Origin: UBA5429 sp942493315
Lineage (GTDB): Bacteria; Bacteroidota; Bacteroidia; Bacteroidales; WCHB1-69
NCBI GenBank assembly: GCA_942493315.1
Contig: OW818690.1
Span: forward strand, 992,001-1,056,000
Direction: 5' to 3'
DNA length: 64,000 nt
Shown here: one piece after another, positions 1 to 9,114 of the stretch
Numbering within the stretch: position 1 is the first letter of the stretch
Layout: every line of letters begins with the position of its first letter
Position numbers and translations under genes: made by a program
Notes under the pieces: model-generated
Told to the model about the DNA's origin: nothing
Seen by the model: the letters and a program-made list of their open reading frames with translations, nothing else
The model's database searches: none

Positions 1-2
1 TT

Positions 3-2537
3 GCTTCAACACAAACTCATGCTATTTTACCAAACGATTTTGAAAATAGACACTCAGAAGATTTTTCGAGCGAATATGCCTCTTTGCTTGCGTTTAGGAC
101 AGAGAATTCTCCTTTTTTGTCAGTTATTCATATTCAAGGGCAACACATTGGAAGTTCATTGGCTGGTAGAATCTACGATACAAGAATTTTCTACAATATT
201 GATTCTGCAAGCTTGCGAAATTGTCATTTAAAAATTGGATCTATTGTCGGTAGTTTACCTCGAATACTGTCATTTTCCGAGAAGAAATTTGATTTAACCA
301 ACAGTGTATACGTAAAACCGTATAGGTTGTCAAAATCAGAGGCCGCAATAAATGGACTTAGCAGATATATAATGCAAGCCATTGTTGAAGGTAAACGGCT
401 TATTGTGAAATTAGATAGAAAAGATGCAGGATATTGGAAAGAAAATGGTGTTTTGGAAAATAATGAAGCACAAATGTTATTCGTTGCTATTGATTCTTTA
501 CCTGAAATATTGAGACCAGTTGCCTCTTTTGCGTTGTCGGTTGATGAGAAATTTGATAAAGACATATTAAAATATACTAATATAATTTTATATCATGGCA
601 ACCGTAATAATCTTGCAATTAAAATTGATTCAAATACTTGCATTGAAGTTGCTTGGGATGATTTGGATAAAAATAACAACGACAAATTTTTCAATCAACA
701 AGATTTTTTTTCAAAAGTAGCATTGTGCACAATTAACAAATATCAAAGTGAAAATTTTGACTTCAAATACAAAGATTTTTTCAATTCAAAGTTATCCTCA
801 AAAGGAATGCTAGATGGTATTTATGATGTTCAAAAAGACCCTAATTTAAAAAAAAGTGTTGAATACCTCAAAATACAAAAAGATTGGGAACGACTTATTC
901 GACACCCTGAAGTAATTGATAAAATAAGAGTAAATGCAGAAGAATTAGATTTTAATTTAAATAATTTATATAACTTCTTTGAAAATAATAAAAAAGTAGA
1001 AATCAGAGAAAAATATGTAGAATTTTTCTGTCTGACAAAATCTGAATTACAGGTCAATAAGCAACTTGAAATATTAAAAACAATTCTAAATATTCCAGAT
1101 GCTAATATTGAAAAAGAATTAAAAAATCTATTATTAAATAAATTGACATTACAAATATTTCATCAAAACTTAAATATTGATGAATGGATAGAAGTTGCAG
1201 AACTTTTTATTAATACAAAATATGAGCAACAATTAATTGAAAAGACAAAGCAACAAGATTTATACTTTTTTGAGAAACTTTATAAGAAAGGTAAATACTT
1301 GGAGATTGTCGGACAATGTTTCAAAGAAACGACTGCTTACAAAAATAATTTTAAAGAAATATGTCAAAAGCCATTTATTGATTATTTGCCTGAAGAAAAA
1401 TTACAAATGTTGAGATTTAAGTTTCTTTCTAATTGTGAAAGCTCTGATTTTAAGGAAATATATAAAGATCTCAAATTTGAAGAAGTAGAAAAGTTTTTGG
1501 TAAATAAAAACAATGATGAATATATTGTAAAATTGATAATTAAATATTTTCCAAATAAATGTAAGCAATTTATTGAACAAAATTCTGAAATTACCATTTC
1601 TCAAATTGGAAAAGCTATATTAAATAATGATGATGTTACTAATAGTGAAATTTATAAGTTGTACAAAAAAGCAGATCTGAAACCCACAAAACCGCAAATA
1701 GAATTAACAATTTCTAATCTTGAAAATATATATAATAATACCCAAAAACTTGAATTTGACATATCAAATGAAATTACAAAACTATATATATCTCATCCAA
1801 TAATAACCAATTGGAAAAAAATTCATGAAACAACAAATCAAAATCCACCGGAAGAATTTACATTAAACGAGATTATTGATAAAAATGAACTTAAGGCTTA
1901 TCAATATTTATTAAAACAAAACATTAAATTACCTGAGATTAATATTGAAAAAATGATCAAAAACACTAATGATTATGACAGTTTTTGCAATTTATTTGAT
2001 GATCTTACAGAATTAAAAATCGATTTTTCAGAGTTTAAAAAAACATTAGAAAAGAAACAATTCGAAAGGAAAAATATTATTTTAAAAAAATATTTTAACA
2101 ATAAAAGCTCATCATCTTTATCACAAGAAAATATTAGGAAAAGATTGGTTATTTTAATTTTAATTGCTTTGATCATTGGTTTTGGAGGTGGATATAATAT
2201 GAGATCTTTAATTACAAGTAAAAAAGAACAGAAGGAAACAACTTTGAACTCAATTCAAGATACTGTAAATATTCAAACACATGATTTAGTAAATCAAACT
2301 TTTTTAATTTTTTATAGAAAACAAATTAATAATGATATTTATTCAAATAACGATACGATCAAAGCAAACGAAAAGAGTTTAGCGGATTGGTTTTCTCTAT
2401 ATAAGGAAAAGAATTTGATAGTGGACTCTATTAAATTAAAGGATTCAGTTTATTTATTAAAATTAAAAATAGATGGACCTGAATCAGCAACAATCTTTTA
2501 TCAGAAAATAGACTCAATAATTAACAATTTGAAATAA
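3..2537 (+). CDS. Membrane-anchored protein of unknown family, cut by left edge
   Basis: The frame is open from the left edge with no stop, so the true start lies outside the window; an apparent TTG start at 84 has no support. About 845 codons are visible. The N-terminal ~200 residues look globular, with short patches such as SSLAGRIYDTR and LPEILRPVASFAL. The middle is a long Lys/Glu/Asn-rich, probably all-helical region. One membrane segment follows (encoded about 2140-2200, LVILILIALIIGFGGG), then about 100 residues ending 3 bases before the next gene. The predicted layout is a large cytoplasmic part and a small periplasmic tail. The N-terminal part faintly recalls the GTPase-associated GAP1-type proteins of conflict systems, but this is only an impression. 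Tight spacing with the transpeptidase-like gene implies one operon. The base composition is more AT-rich than the core genes. Confidence 0.75.
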   Translation, partial: ASTQTHAILPNDFENRHSEDFSSEYASLLAFRTENSPFLSVIHIQGQHIGSSLAGRIYDTRIFYNIDSASLRNCHLKIGSIVGSLPRILSFSEKKFDLTNSVYVKPYRLSKSEAAINGLSRYIMQAIVEGKRLIVKLDRKDAGYWKENGVLENNEAQMLFVAIDSLPEILRPVASFALSVDEKFDKDILKYTNIILYHGNRNNLAIKIDSNTCIEVAWDDLDKNNNDKFFNQQDFFSKVALCTINKYQSENFDFKYKDFFNSKLSSKGMLDGIYDVQKDPNLKKSVEYLKIQKDWERLIRHPEVIDKIRVNAEELDFNLNNLYNFFENNKKVEIREKYVEFFCLTKSELQVNKQLEILKTILNIPDANIEKELKNLLLNKLTLQIFHQNLNIDEWIEVAELFINTKYEQQLIEKTKQQDLYFFEKLYKKGKYLEIVGQCFKETTAYKNNFKEICQKPFIDYLPEEKLQMLRFKFLSNCESSDFKEIYKDLKFEEVEKFLVNKNNDEYIVKLIIKYFPNKCKQFIEQNSEITISQIGKAILNNDDVTNSEIYKLYKKADLKPTKPQIELTISNLENIYNNTQKLEFDISNEITKLYISHPIITNWKKIHETTNQNPPEEFTLNEIIDKNELKAYQYLLKQNIKLPEINIEKMIKNTNDYDSFCNLFDDLTELKIDFSEFKKTLEKKQFERKNIILKKYFNNKSSSSLSQENIRKRLVILILIALIIGFGGGYNMRSLITSKKEQKETTLNSIQDTVNIQTHDLVNQTFLIFYRKQINNDIYSNNDTIKANEKSLADWFSLYKEKNLIVDSIKLKDSVYLLKLKIDGPESATIFYQKIDSIINNLK

Positions 2538-2540
2538 AAT

Positions 2541-5354
2541 ATGGTAAACTTTAATCCACATAACAAAAAAATGCTTTGGGCAATAATTATAGTAATTGTT
2601 TTGATAATAATTTGTGTATTTATTATTTCCTTTTTCAGTCATAGTAGTAAAAGTTATTATGAACCCATTTCCGAACAAAACAGAGGCTTTATCGGCAAGG
2701 CAGATGCTCTATTTGATAAACTACTTAATGAAAATACTATAGACAGTATAGATGCAAGAAGTTTGAGCGATCTAAACAGAAAATATCCTGCTTTCTTTTT
2801 TGATATTCCAGATTCGCTCAATCAAGATATTAACATTCAAGATATTCGCTTGGTAGGCATCAATGAATCCCTATTAAAAGATAAAAAGGATATTACTTTT
2901 TATGAAAGTAGTGATTTACGAAATCTATTTAAGCAGCAACGATTAAATAAAGATAAAGCATATTTTAAAGTCTCTATAAAAAAAGAAAAGGGAAATCTTT
3001 ATATTAAAAAAATACAAATGATACGATCATTGTTTAAAATAAAGTTTTCAAATCAAATTTGGGAAGGAGATATCTTAGGACAATTCAATAATCCCATAAA
3101 TGATGAGAATTCAAGATATTTCATTTATGGTAGTTCTGTATTACCTATTCGTTTACAGAATTATCAACTAAATACAAATAACGACATGTCCAACTATCCA
3201 GTATATCTTTTAGATGATAAAATACATGGTAAAGGTATATTTAAGAAAATTGATAATAAATTTGTCAATTTTGACTTGTATGAACATTATAATAAACATT
3301 ATTGTGATTCAAGTGAGTGTTTTGAATTGAAGTTTGATACTCTAGAACATGACAACAACCATTTTATGTCTTTGCAGGTTTTAAAGAATAAATTGATTTT
3401 TGATTTAGATCAACGTTTAACTGTAACATGCATTACCAAACAGAATCAACAAAAACTAATATCCGGTTCTGGAGCAAAAGAAGGCCGTAGAATTTTTAAT
3501 TACGCTCCAGATTCTGAAAACATAAGGATTATTATAGAAAATGAGAATGGATTAAAATTAGCTGAATTTCATATTGCGAAGCATAATCCCTTGAAAAAAC
3601 TATCCTATATTATCGAAACTAATAAAGGAAAAACGCGTAAACAAATTGATTCAAAATATACAGATGTGTTCACACAACAAGTTGTACTTAATTTTCTTAA
3701 AAATATTAACGAACAAGATACTCAAAGTGTAATTTCTTTATCAATAGACCCATATCTTTCTTGTGCTTTAGAGAAAGAACTTGAAAATTATGGGAATACA
3801 TTTATACCTGAAAATGGATTAACTAATAATGAACATTTTGAAATTTCAATATGTGTAATAAATACAGCAACAGGAGAAGTCTTAGCTGCACCATATTACA
3901 ACTATACCCCTTTGCCTTTAAGTCAAGAAAGGAAAATCTCAAAAAGAAATCCAAATATGACTCGCCGTTATATTGGTTCGTGTTTTAAACCTTTAATGGC
4001 GCTGGCGTCCACGCAGTTATATCCTGAATTATTAAATCTTACAACTGGGATACACAGTGGAAGGACTCAAGCCCCAATAGCAACTGGTGAAACTTATATT
4101 AAAAACCATATTACATATAATTACTATAATACAGAGATATTGGGATGCCCTTTTTATCATACATTTAGTACAACAGCTTCTAATATACAACATTATACAA
4201 AACCAATAAATATGGAAACTTTTTTAGCTTCATCAAATGATGTTTTTCCAGTAGTCTTGGCAATGTATAGTTTAACAAAATTCAAAAATAATGATCCTTT
4301 AACACAAGAAAATACGAATTTACAAAATTATATTTCACAAAACAATAATTCAAGTAATATTTCATTATTAAATCCTATAACAAATTATCAAAATAATGGA
4401 ATTTTATTTGCAAATACGATGAATGCAATGGATTTTGATATTCATAAAAGTAATTTTGCAAAAGTATTGGACAATCTCTATTCAATTAAGTCAGAAGCAA
4501 TTTTTAATACCGATTTTTTTGATCCAGAACCTGCACGTTATTTATTACGATATTTTGAAGATAGTATAATGATTTCGGAAATTTCTCCAGATTACACGAA
4601 TATGGACTATTACAGTTGGAACGATAGTGTAAAATCATTCAGGAGTACAGTTGTTCCTTGGGTTTTAGGGCAAGGGACGAATGAATGGTCCCCACTGAAA
4701 TTAGCAGAAGCATGGGCACGAATGGTAACAAAATTTCCATTAAGATTATCTTATATTCATAACGAACATGTATCTGATATCTATAATGGTAGTTTATTAT
4801 ACCAGCAGACACGTAAGTTATTGGGTGATAGATCCGGAAATCGTGAAACATGGAACACTTTTTTAGATATTTTTAAAGCTGCACAATCAAATACAAGTGT
4901 TGATGGTTCGAATACTCTAATCAAGGTATTCGATTTAATACAGAGTATTAACACAAATCAAAATAGAACTGGAAACAATCGTTTAATTGTTTTGGGTAAA
5001 ACGGGCACTCCCGATGATTATGAACAAAGTGACTGGCAACACTTTGATATTTCGGGGAAGATTATTTATGATATCGGTTTATATACTTTCAGCATTATGA
5101 CTGAAGGACAATATCAAAGTCTCAAAAATAATATAACTATACCATCAAGAACAATCCCAAATGCAGGAATTACAGCAGTAATTAGGATTGTCCATGCATA
5201 TCCTGTTGGGATAACACCATTACTTATTACTCGGATTATTGCTCGGAATCAAATTTCTCATAATATTGATTCTAATAATGCCCGCAACTTTATTTCAAAT
5301 GATAATCAAGTCTTGGGAAAAATTATTTTCTATAATGATAGACTTTTTAAATAA
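2541..5354 (+). CDS. Divergent penicillin-binding-type transpeptidase, membrane anchored
   Basis: 937 residues. An N-terminal membrane segment (about 11-33) is followed by a long unassigned extracytoplasmic region. From about residue 395 the protein follows the penicillin-binding transpeptidase pattern: SLSIDPYL and CVINTATGEVLAAP match the usual entry strands. The three active-site motifs come in the correct order: SxxK as S480-C-F-K483 (GSCFKPL), SxN as S564-S-N566, and KTGT at 820-823. The family acylates a Ser on D-Ala-D-Ala stem peptides to crosslink peptidoglycan. It is too divergent for me to call PBP2 or FtsI, and no pedestal or glycosyltransferase domain is recognisable. It starts 3 bases after the stop of the upstream membrane protein, so the two are very likely co-expressed. 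Motif order makes the fold call fairly safe; the role in this setting is unknown. Confidence 0.75.
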   Translation: MVNFNPHNKKMLWAIIIVIVLIIICVFIISFFSHSSKSYYEPISEQNRGFIGKADALFDKLLNENTIDSIDARSLSDLNRKYPAFFFDIPDSLNQDINIQDIRLVGINESLLKDKKDITFYESSDLRNLFKQQRLNKDKAYFKVSIKKEKGNLYIKKIQMIRSLFKIKFSNQIWEGDILGQFNNPINDENSRYFIYGSSVLPIRLQNYQLNTNNDMSNYPVYLLDDKIHGKGIFKKIDNKFVNFDLYEHYNKHYCDSSECFELKFDTLEHDNNHFMSLQVLKNKLIFDLDQRLTVTCITKQNQQKLISGSGAKEGRRIFNYAPDSENIRIIIENENGLKLAEFHIAKHNPLKKLSYIIETNKGKTRKQIDSKYTDVFTQQVVLNFLKNINEQDTQSVISLSIDPYLSCALEKELENYGNTFIPENGLTNNEHFEISICVINTATGEVLAAPYYNYTPLPLSQERKISKRNPNMTRRYIGSCFKPLMALASTQLYPELLNLTTGIHSGRTQAPIATGETYIKNHITYNYYNTEILGCPFYHTFSTTASNIQHYTKPINMETFLASSNDVFPVVLAMYSLTKFKNNDPLTQENTNLQNYISQNNNSSNISLLNPITNYQNNGILFANTMNAMDFDIHKSNFAKVLDNLYSIKSEAIFNTDFFDPEPARYLLRYFEDSIMISEISPDYTNMDYYSWNDSVKSFRSTVVPWVLGQGTNEWSPLKLAEAWARMVTKFPLRLSYIHNEHVSDIYNGSLLYQQTRKLLGDRSGNRETWNTFLDIFKAAQSNTSVDGSNTLIKVFDLIQSINTNQNRTGNNRLIVLGKTGTPDDYEQSDWQHFDISGKIIYDIGLYTFSIMTEGQYQSLKNNITIPSRTIPNAGITAVIRIVHAYPVGITPLLITRIIARNQISHNIDSNNARNFISNDNQVLGKIIFYNDRLFK

Positions 5355-5526
5355 CAAAAATAATAGATTAGGCTAATAATATTTTTCAGACTGAAGTGAA
5401 AATTTCGCCTCCATCTGAGTCACATGTTTTACCAAAAATTGGAGTTTATTTTTTGAATTTTTCTTTTAAGCAAGAATATTTAAAACCTTAATTTTTTTTT
5501 ATAAACTATAAAATTTTTAAAGTTAT

Positions 5527-6024
5527 ATGATAAAAAATGAATTTTTCTGGGGGATTGTTGTTGGAGTTGTTCTAACCATTTTTGGGACACTGGTACAATT
5601 TAAACTTTTTGCCTATTATGATAAACAAAAAATAAACAATGAATTGGCAATCATAACTTGTAAAACTATAAATTCGCGTTTGATTAGATCAAGTAATGTT
5701 ATTACATCATCCTCAAGTGATGTCTTTAATGAAAGATGGAATGAGTATATTATTGAAGGTGTTTATAAATGGAATGAATATAGAGGTTTGATTGAGCATT
5801 ATTTGGCTGGTACTAAACCATTATTGAAATCTGAATTCAATTCTCTGAATTCAAAATTTGGTGTGTTACATAATAACTTAATAAGGATTCGTCAGCTTCA
5901 AAATTCAATTTCAAAAGATAAACAAATTGAGCTTGTTGTAAAAAAAAAAAAATCATTAGATATTTGTAAGGATATTCAAGAAACTTTAAACAAATTCGAA
6001 AATGAACTTTTACAGTTTAATTAA
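5527..6024 (+). CDS. Small single-pass membrane protein with helical tail
   Basis: 165 residues, not recognised. One N-terminal membrane segment (about 8-28, WGIVVGVVLTIFGTLVQF) is followed by a charged, helix-prone domain with no Cys pairs or catalytic motif. It lies 170 bases downstream of the transpeptidase gene with no clear promoter or terminator between, so it may belong to the same cassette. Near the 3' end, codons for Val-Lys-Lys-Lys-Lys contain an uninterrupted run of 13 A (5940-5952), a tract length at which slippage can change the frame and truncate or alter the last ~25 residues. Composition matches the AT-rich neighbours. The ATG at 5527 is preceded by an A/T-rich leader. Confidence 0.6.
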   Translation: MIKNEFFWGIVVGVVLTIFGTLVQFKLFAYYDKQKINNELAIITCKTINSRLIRSSNVITSSSSDVFNERWNEYIIEGVYKWNEYRGLIEHYLAGTKPLLKSEFNSLNSKFGVLHNNLIRIRQLQNSISKDKQIELVVKKKKSLDICKDIQETLNKFENELLQFN

Positions 6025-6465
6025 AGTATGAATTTAATAATACTCTGTCCCTATTTATTTTATTTTCCCAAAAAAACCACATTCCACTCCCCTCTCCAAT
6101 CCCCATAAATTGAACTTCCTATGCCCCATTCCGAAATACTGCACTTTTTCCTCTAAAAACTGCACATTTTCCTCGAAATAATGCACGGGTTGCGAAAAAC
6201 TGCACCCCCACAATTTTTTTTCTAACCCATTGTTTGATATTGTTTTTTTTGTATTTTTGACTCACGGAAAAATACTACACATACTCACTCGAGAAACAGT
6301 TTCCATCTCACTTTTTACGTTCTTTGTTTCCTGTTTTATATCACTTGTTTTGAAGGGTTTGTTCCTTTTGATGTCATAGTTTTTTAAAGTAATAACATGC
6401 GGGACACGATTACTTTTGAATCACATTGATCAAACTGTCGGAATGAATGACTCCTCCGGTTATCT
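6025..6465. other. Gene-free stretch with degenerate ~21-bp repeats
   Basis: No coding region found. Between about 6136 and 6212 the phrase (A)CTGCAC recurs four times at 21-22 base spacing (ACTGCACTTTTTCC, ACTGCACATTTTCC, ATGCACGGG, ACTGCACCCC), a worn tandem array. The rest is low-complexity T-rich sequence. Confidence 0.5.
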
Positions 6466-6474
6466 TTGTGTTGG

Positions 6475-6705
6475 ATCAGGATCGGTTTCAATTCGGGCAT
6501 GATCGGTTTCAATTTAGTCATGGTCGGTTTCAAATTGAGCATGATCGGCTTCAAATTGATCATGATCGGCTTCAATTCGGGCATGATCGGTTTCAAATTG
6601 AGCATGGTGGGTTTCAATTCGGGCATGATCGGTTTCAAATTGGGGGTGGGCGGTTTCAATTGAGCATGGTGGGTTTCAAATTGGGGGTGGTGGGGTTCAA
6701 GTTGG
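6475..6705. repeat. Tandem array of ~11 units of 21 bp
   Basis: The unit is about GATCGGTTTCAAATTGAGCAT, with the middle alternating between AATTCGGGC and AAATTGAGC and the start between GATCGG and GGTGGG. About 11 units are present, most exactly 21 bases. Because the unit is a multiple of three and lacks stops, long repetitive frames are open on both strands (heptapeptides such as KPIMPEL on the minus strand). None has a credible start, promoter or non-repetitive domain, so I treat them as by-products of the array. Confidence 0.9.
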
Positions 6706-6826
6706 GCATAAGTGACTGCTGGCTGGAAGTGCTGATTGTCTAAGAGTACAGGTGATATGAGCCTTGTTTTGGCTTCATTCTGAAGTAAAAATAAAATTAT
6801 TATTCACAATCAAAAAAATTTCAGTT

Positions 6827-6973
6827 ATGGCAAAAAAGTATTTCCTAACCGAGACAGAAATGTTGGAGCAGTTTAGAATCTCCTTCGACAATGCAAAAAA
6901 TCAAACAGAAATCGCAACCATTATGGCGGAGTTCGGATACGATTCCGCAGTGATGAAGGCACTGAAGGGCTAA
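6827..6973 (+). CDS. Short conserved-looking protein, probably a truncated remnant
   Basis: 48 residues from ATG 6827; the leader AAAAAAATTTCAGTT resembles that of the gene at 27510. The peptide begins MAKKYFLTETEMLEQF and ends VMKALKG before a stop. It reads like the N-terminal part of a larger Bacteroidota hypothetical protein, with amphipathic helices and good codon structure. Repeats begin immediately after the stop (GGGCAAAAGGCTAATGGCC), so the gene was probably cut off there. Function unknown. It could instead be a genuine small protein. Confidence 0.4.
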   Translation: MAKKYFLTETEMLEQFRISFDNAKNQTEIATIMAEFGYDSAVMKALKG

Positions 6974-7102
6974 GGGCAAAAGGCTAATGGCCAAGGGATA
7001 GGGGAGACCTTGTTCCTTTTCTTTTATTTATCCATTAGTTATAAGGTTTTAGGTTTTGGGTATTGGTTTTTTAGAAAATTTTCATTTTTCATTCTTCATT
7101 AT

Positions 7103-7291
7103 TTTGGCATCGGCGTTTTGATACGAAGCTATTTATTTCTTCGATTCATTCATTTATCGTAAAGGCGCTTCTACTCAACGACCTTAGATTTCCCCATATA
7201 TCACTGAACAAAGGTCGCTGAGTAGAAACCGCATTTTAGACAAAACCTTAAAAATAAGACAAATCAGGTTTCGTATCGAAGCGCCGACGCT
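7103..7291. repeat. Palindromic dispersed element, MITE-like
   Basis: The outer arms CGGCGTTTTGATACGAAG (near 7110) and CTTCGTATC-type sequence (near 7270, TTTCGTATCGAAGCGCCG) are inverted copies. Inside them CTTCTACTCAACGACCTT (near 7168) is mirrored by AAGGTCGCTGAGTAGAA (near 7211). The left ~80 bases recur almost identically, in inverted orientation, at 51360-51441. No coding capacity. Confidence 0.75.
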
Positions 7292-7300
7292 ATGAACGAA

Positions 7301-7515
7301 ACGGCATTAGGGCGGAGGCCAAGTACCCCGCAAGTTGAACAGCTTAGTGGTGCACGAGACGGGCAGAGCGACGAAGGAGCTCCTGCACGGCCGATGCACC
7401 ACTTGCTGTGAAACGAGGAGTACAGGCCGGAGACCGACCCTTTGGCAAGCGACGGGGATCGTTTTCGGGTGGGTGAAAGTGGGGTTGAGCGCAGACAAAG
7501 GGGAATGCCCTGAAT
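7301..7515 (-). repeat. GC-rich intergenic repeat, copy 1
   Basis: Starts CATTAGGGCGGAGGCCAAG and runs through TACCCCGCAAGTTGAAC, AACGAGGAGTACAGGCCGG and GGGAATGCCC. The same blocks occur at 19520-19722 (opposite strand) and 21361-21615 (same strand). It contains internal inverted segments (GTGCA near 7350, TGCAC near 7395). It is much richer in G+C than its surroundings and has no credible gene. Confidence 0.8.
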
Positions 7516-7853
7516 AGTGAATAACTAATAGTGAATAGTTTTTGAAGTAAAAAGTAAGAAGTAAAAAGTAAAAAGTTACATTTTTCATTCGCCTTTCGCC
7601 CTAATGGAACACGGATGCCGCGGATTTTCAAACGCGGATTTAAACGGATTCTTTTTGGTTCACTAAGTTTCTCGAAGTTTTAACAAAGCTAAAGAAGATC
7701 TATTTTGTGAAACTTTTTTAAGCTTCTTTTAACGTTGAGCTTCAAAAACCGTGAGTGTGCCAAAACCATGAAAAGTAGGAATGCGTTTGTGGATTATTCA
7801 AAAAAATTTTTTACTTTTGTTTTGTAATTAAGTAAATAATCAATTAATAGGCT
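7516..7853. other. Gene-free stretch with heptamer repeats and a -7 promoter box
   Basis: 7535-7577 carries AAGTAAAAAGTAAGAAGT heptamers of the same kind as the large array near 15600. 7600-7640 has the phrase CGCCCTAATGGAACACGGATG, found elsewhere in the window as part of another repeat. A TACTTTTG box at 7812-7819 can serve the gene at 7854. Confidence 0.5.
7812..7819 (+). promoter_or_regulatory. Promoter -7 box for the GIY-YIG-like gene
   Basis: TACTTTTG matches the Bacteroidota TAnnTTTG box, 34 bases before the ATG. Confidence 0.4.
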
Positions 7854-8276
7854 ATGTTTGATCAACTGCATAAATATAAAGAGAATGACCATTTCTTTTT
7901 GACACCGAAAACGGAATTAGAAACAGAATGCAATGCGCCAAAGGATAAGTCGGGTGTTTTTTTAATCTTTGAATTAAAAAACGGTCGGATAGAGTTGGTC
8001 TATTTGGGAAGCACTGAAATTAAAGATCTTGAAACAGCTATGCCCGGTGAAATACCTAATTTATTTGATACTATTGTTAATGGGGTACAATTTGGAGATC
8101 AGAGAAAAATATCATTCAAACAGAAACAGATGGATGAAAAAGTGGATGCGTATGATATTTATTGGTACGTCACTATCAATGACACCATCAAAGATAGTCC
8201 TACGATGGTGAAGGAGAAAATCTTAAAATATTACAAAAGTATTTACGGCAAATTCCCCCGCTGGAATAGAGGATAA
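7854..8276 (+). CDS. GIY-YIG-like small protein
   Basis: 140 residues. GVFLIF at 34-39 and VYLGS at 49-53 match the paired strands of the GIY-YIG nuclease fold, preceded by NAPKDKSG as in many small Bacteroidota members. Downstream, a conserved-looking block (residues ~80-110) includes QFGDQRKISF and DIYWYVT. GIY-YIG enzymes cut DNA with a Tyr/Arg/Glu set. Here the first Tyr is Phe (GVF), the second Tyr is present (VYLG), and the usual catalytic Glu near the end is not clear (MVKEKIL). It may be weakly active, or a DNA-binding derivative. It stands alone with its own promoter box and is convergent with the S24 repressor gene (12 bases between stops). Confidence 0.55.
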   Translation: MFDQLHKYKENDHFFLTPKTELETECNAPKDKSGVFLIFELKNGRIELVYLGSTEIKDLETAMPGEIPNLFDTIVNGVQFGDQRKISFKQKQMDEKVDAYDIYWYVTINDTIKDSPTMVKEKILKYYKSIYGKFPRWNRG

Positions 8277-8288
8277 CCGTGCCAAAAA

Positions 8289-8987
8289 TCACATTACCTT
8301 CACTACTCCGACGACCTGGTAGAGGCTTCTGATCTGGGATTTGTCGGTGAATATGGGTGGGTAGAGCTGGTCGTTTTCGGATACCAGCTTGTATTTGGTT
8401 TCGTTGGTGTCATCAGGATAGATGCGGCACACCTGGATGTGATTGGTGAACTTGATGATATACACCTTGCCCCAGTAAATCTGCTCCTCTTTGGAGACTT
8501 TTCTGCACGCAATGAGGTCTCCGGAGTTTAAATAGGGATTCATCGAGTCACCGGATATTTTTAGGAGAAACTGGGAGCCCTGATCCTCAAATTCCCGAAT
8601 GTAATAATAGCTTTCTTTTTCCTGAATCTCTTCTTCGCTTAATTTGGGGTATTTAACAACATCATCATGGCTCAATAAGGGTAATCCGATTTTCTTGAGT
8701 ACCATGTTTTTCAGAAATGTGTTGGGCATTTCGGAAACATTTTGGGATAAAAGTGCATCGTTTTTCAGCATACTACCAGAACCGGAAATCCAAACTTTAT
8801 TTATATTTTGATCCAATGCACAGAGCTTGTCTATGAATGATTTTGATAGCGAAACTTTACCATTTAAAATCTGAGAAAAATAAGATTTTTCGTAGCCTAA
8901 CCGTTCAGCGATTTCTGCATCATTTTTCCCATACTCCTGAAAAATATACCAATTTACTAATTTTCTGACACGCTGTAAATCAAACAT
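8289..8987 (-). CDS. HTH/S24 LexA-like transcriptional repressor
   Basis: 232 residues. Residues ~15-50 form an XRE-type helix-turn-helix (DAEIAERLGYEKSYFSQILNG). Residues ~140-230 form a LexA/CI-type S24 domain with GDSMNP, the Ser nucleophile being S148. The general-base Lys expected in the later strand is not where I would place it: the segment reads IQVCRI, with Cys187 at the usual position. Self-cleavage may therefore be lost or altered. Such proteins repress phage or mobile-element promoters, often including their own. Upstream are two near-perfect palindromes, one overlapping a divergent promoter, which are plausible operators. It looks like the regulatory remnant of an integrated element; no integrase or other phage gene is nearby. 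Confidence 0.85.
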   Translation of the reverse strand: MFDLQRVRKLVNWYIFQEYGKNDAEIAERLGYEKSYFSQILNGKVSLSKSFIDKLCALDQNINKVWISGSGSMLKNDALLSQNVSEMPNTFLKNMVLKKIGLPLLSHDDVVKYPKLSEEEIQEKESYYYIREFEDQGSQFLLKISGDSMNPYLNSGDLIACRKVSKEEQIYWGKVYIIKFTNHIQVCRIYPDDTNETKYKLVSENDQLYPPIFTDKSQIRSLYQVVGVVKVM

Positions 8988-9010
8988 TTAAAAATTTTAT
9001 TTATATAAAT

Positions 9011-9064
9011 ATAAACTTAGTTTATATTAATGATTTTGTAATCCAAATAAAGTTTATATCTTTG
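9011..9064 (+). promoter_or_regulatory. Divergent promoter with two palindromic operators
   Basis: ATAAACTTAGTTTAT (9011-9025) is an inverted repeat with 6-base arms. ATAAAGTTTAT (9047-9057) is a second one with the same half-site. The second abuts the -7 box TATCTTTG (9057-9064); a TTTG at 9035-9038 sits 18 bases upstream as the -33 element. A repressor bound there would block rightward transcription. The S24 repressor encoded next door is the obvious candidate. Confidence 0.65.
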
Positions 9065-9114
9065 CATTGTTATTCCAAAGAAGTAAACGTATTCAAATAT
9101 ACTAAATATTCTAA

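Noticed and set aside
2541..5354. Ordinary division or elongation PBP (FtsI or PBP2)
   Set aside because: Motifs agree with the transpeptidase fold, but the N-terminal half and gene context do not match either; left unnamed.
6475..6705. CRISPR array
   Set aside because: Units abut directly with no unique spacers of constant length, and no cas gene is nearby.
6384..6743. Open frames on both strands encoding heptapeptide repeats
   Set aside because: They exist because the 21-bp unit has no stop and is a multiple of three; no promoter, credible start or non-repetitive domain.
7307..7631. Several 60-95 codon frames in the GC-rich element
   Set aside because: They follow from high G+C and are not conserved in frame between the copies at 7301, 19520 and 21361.
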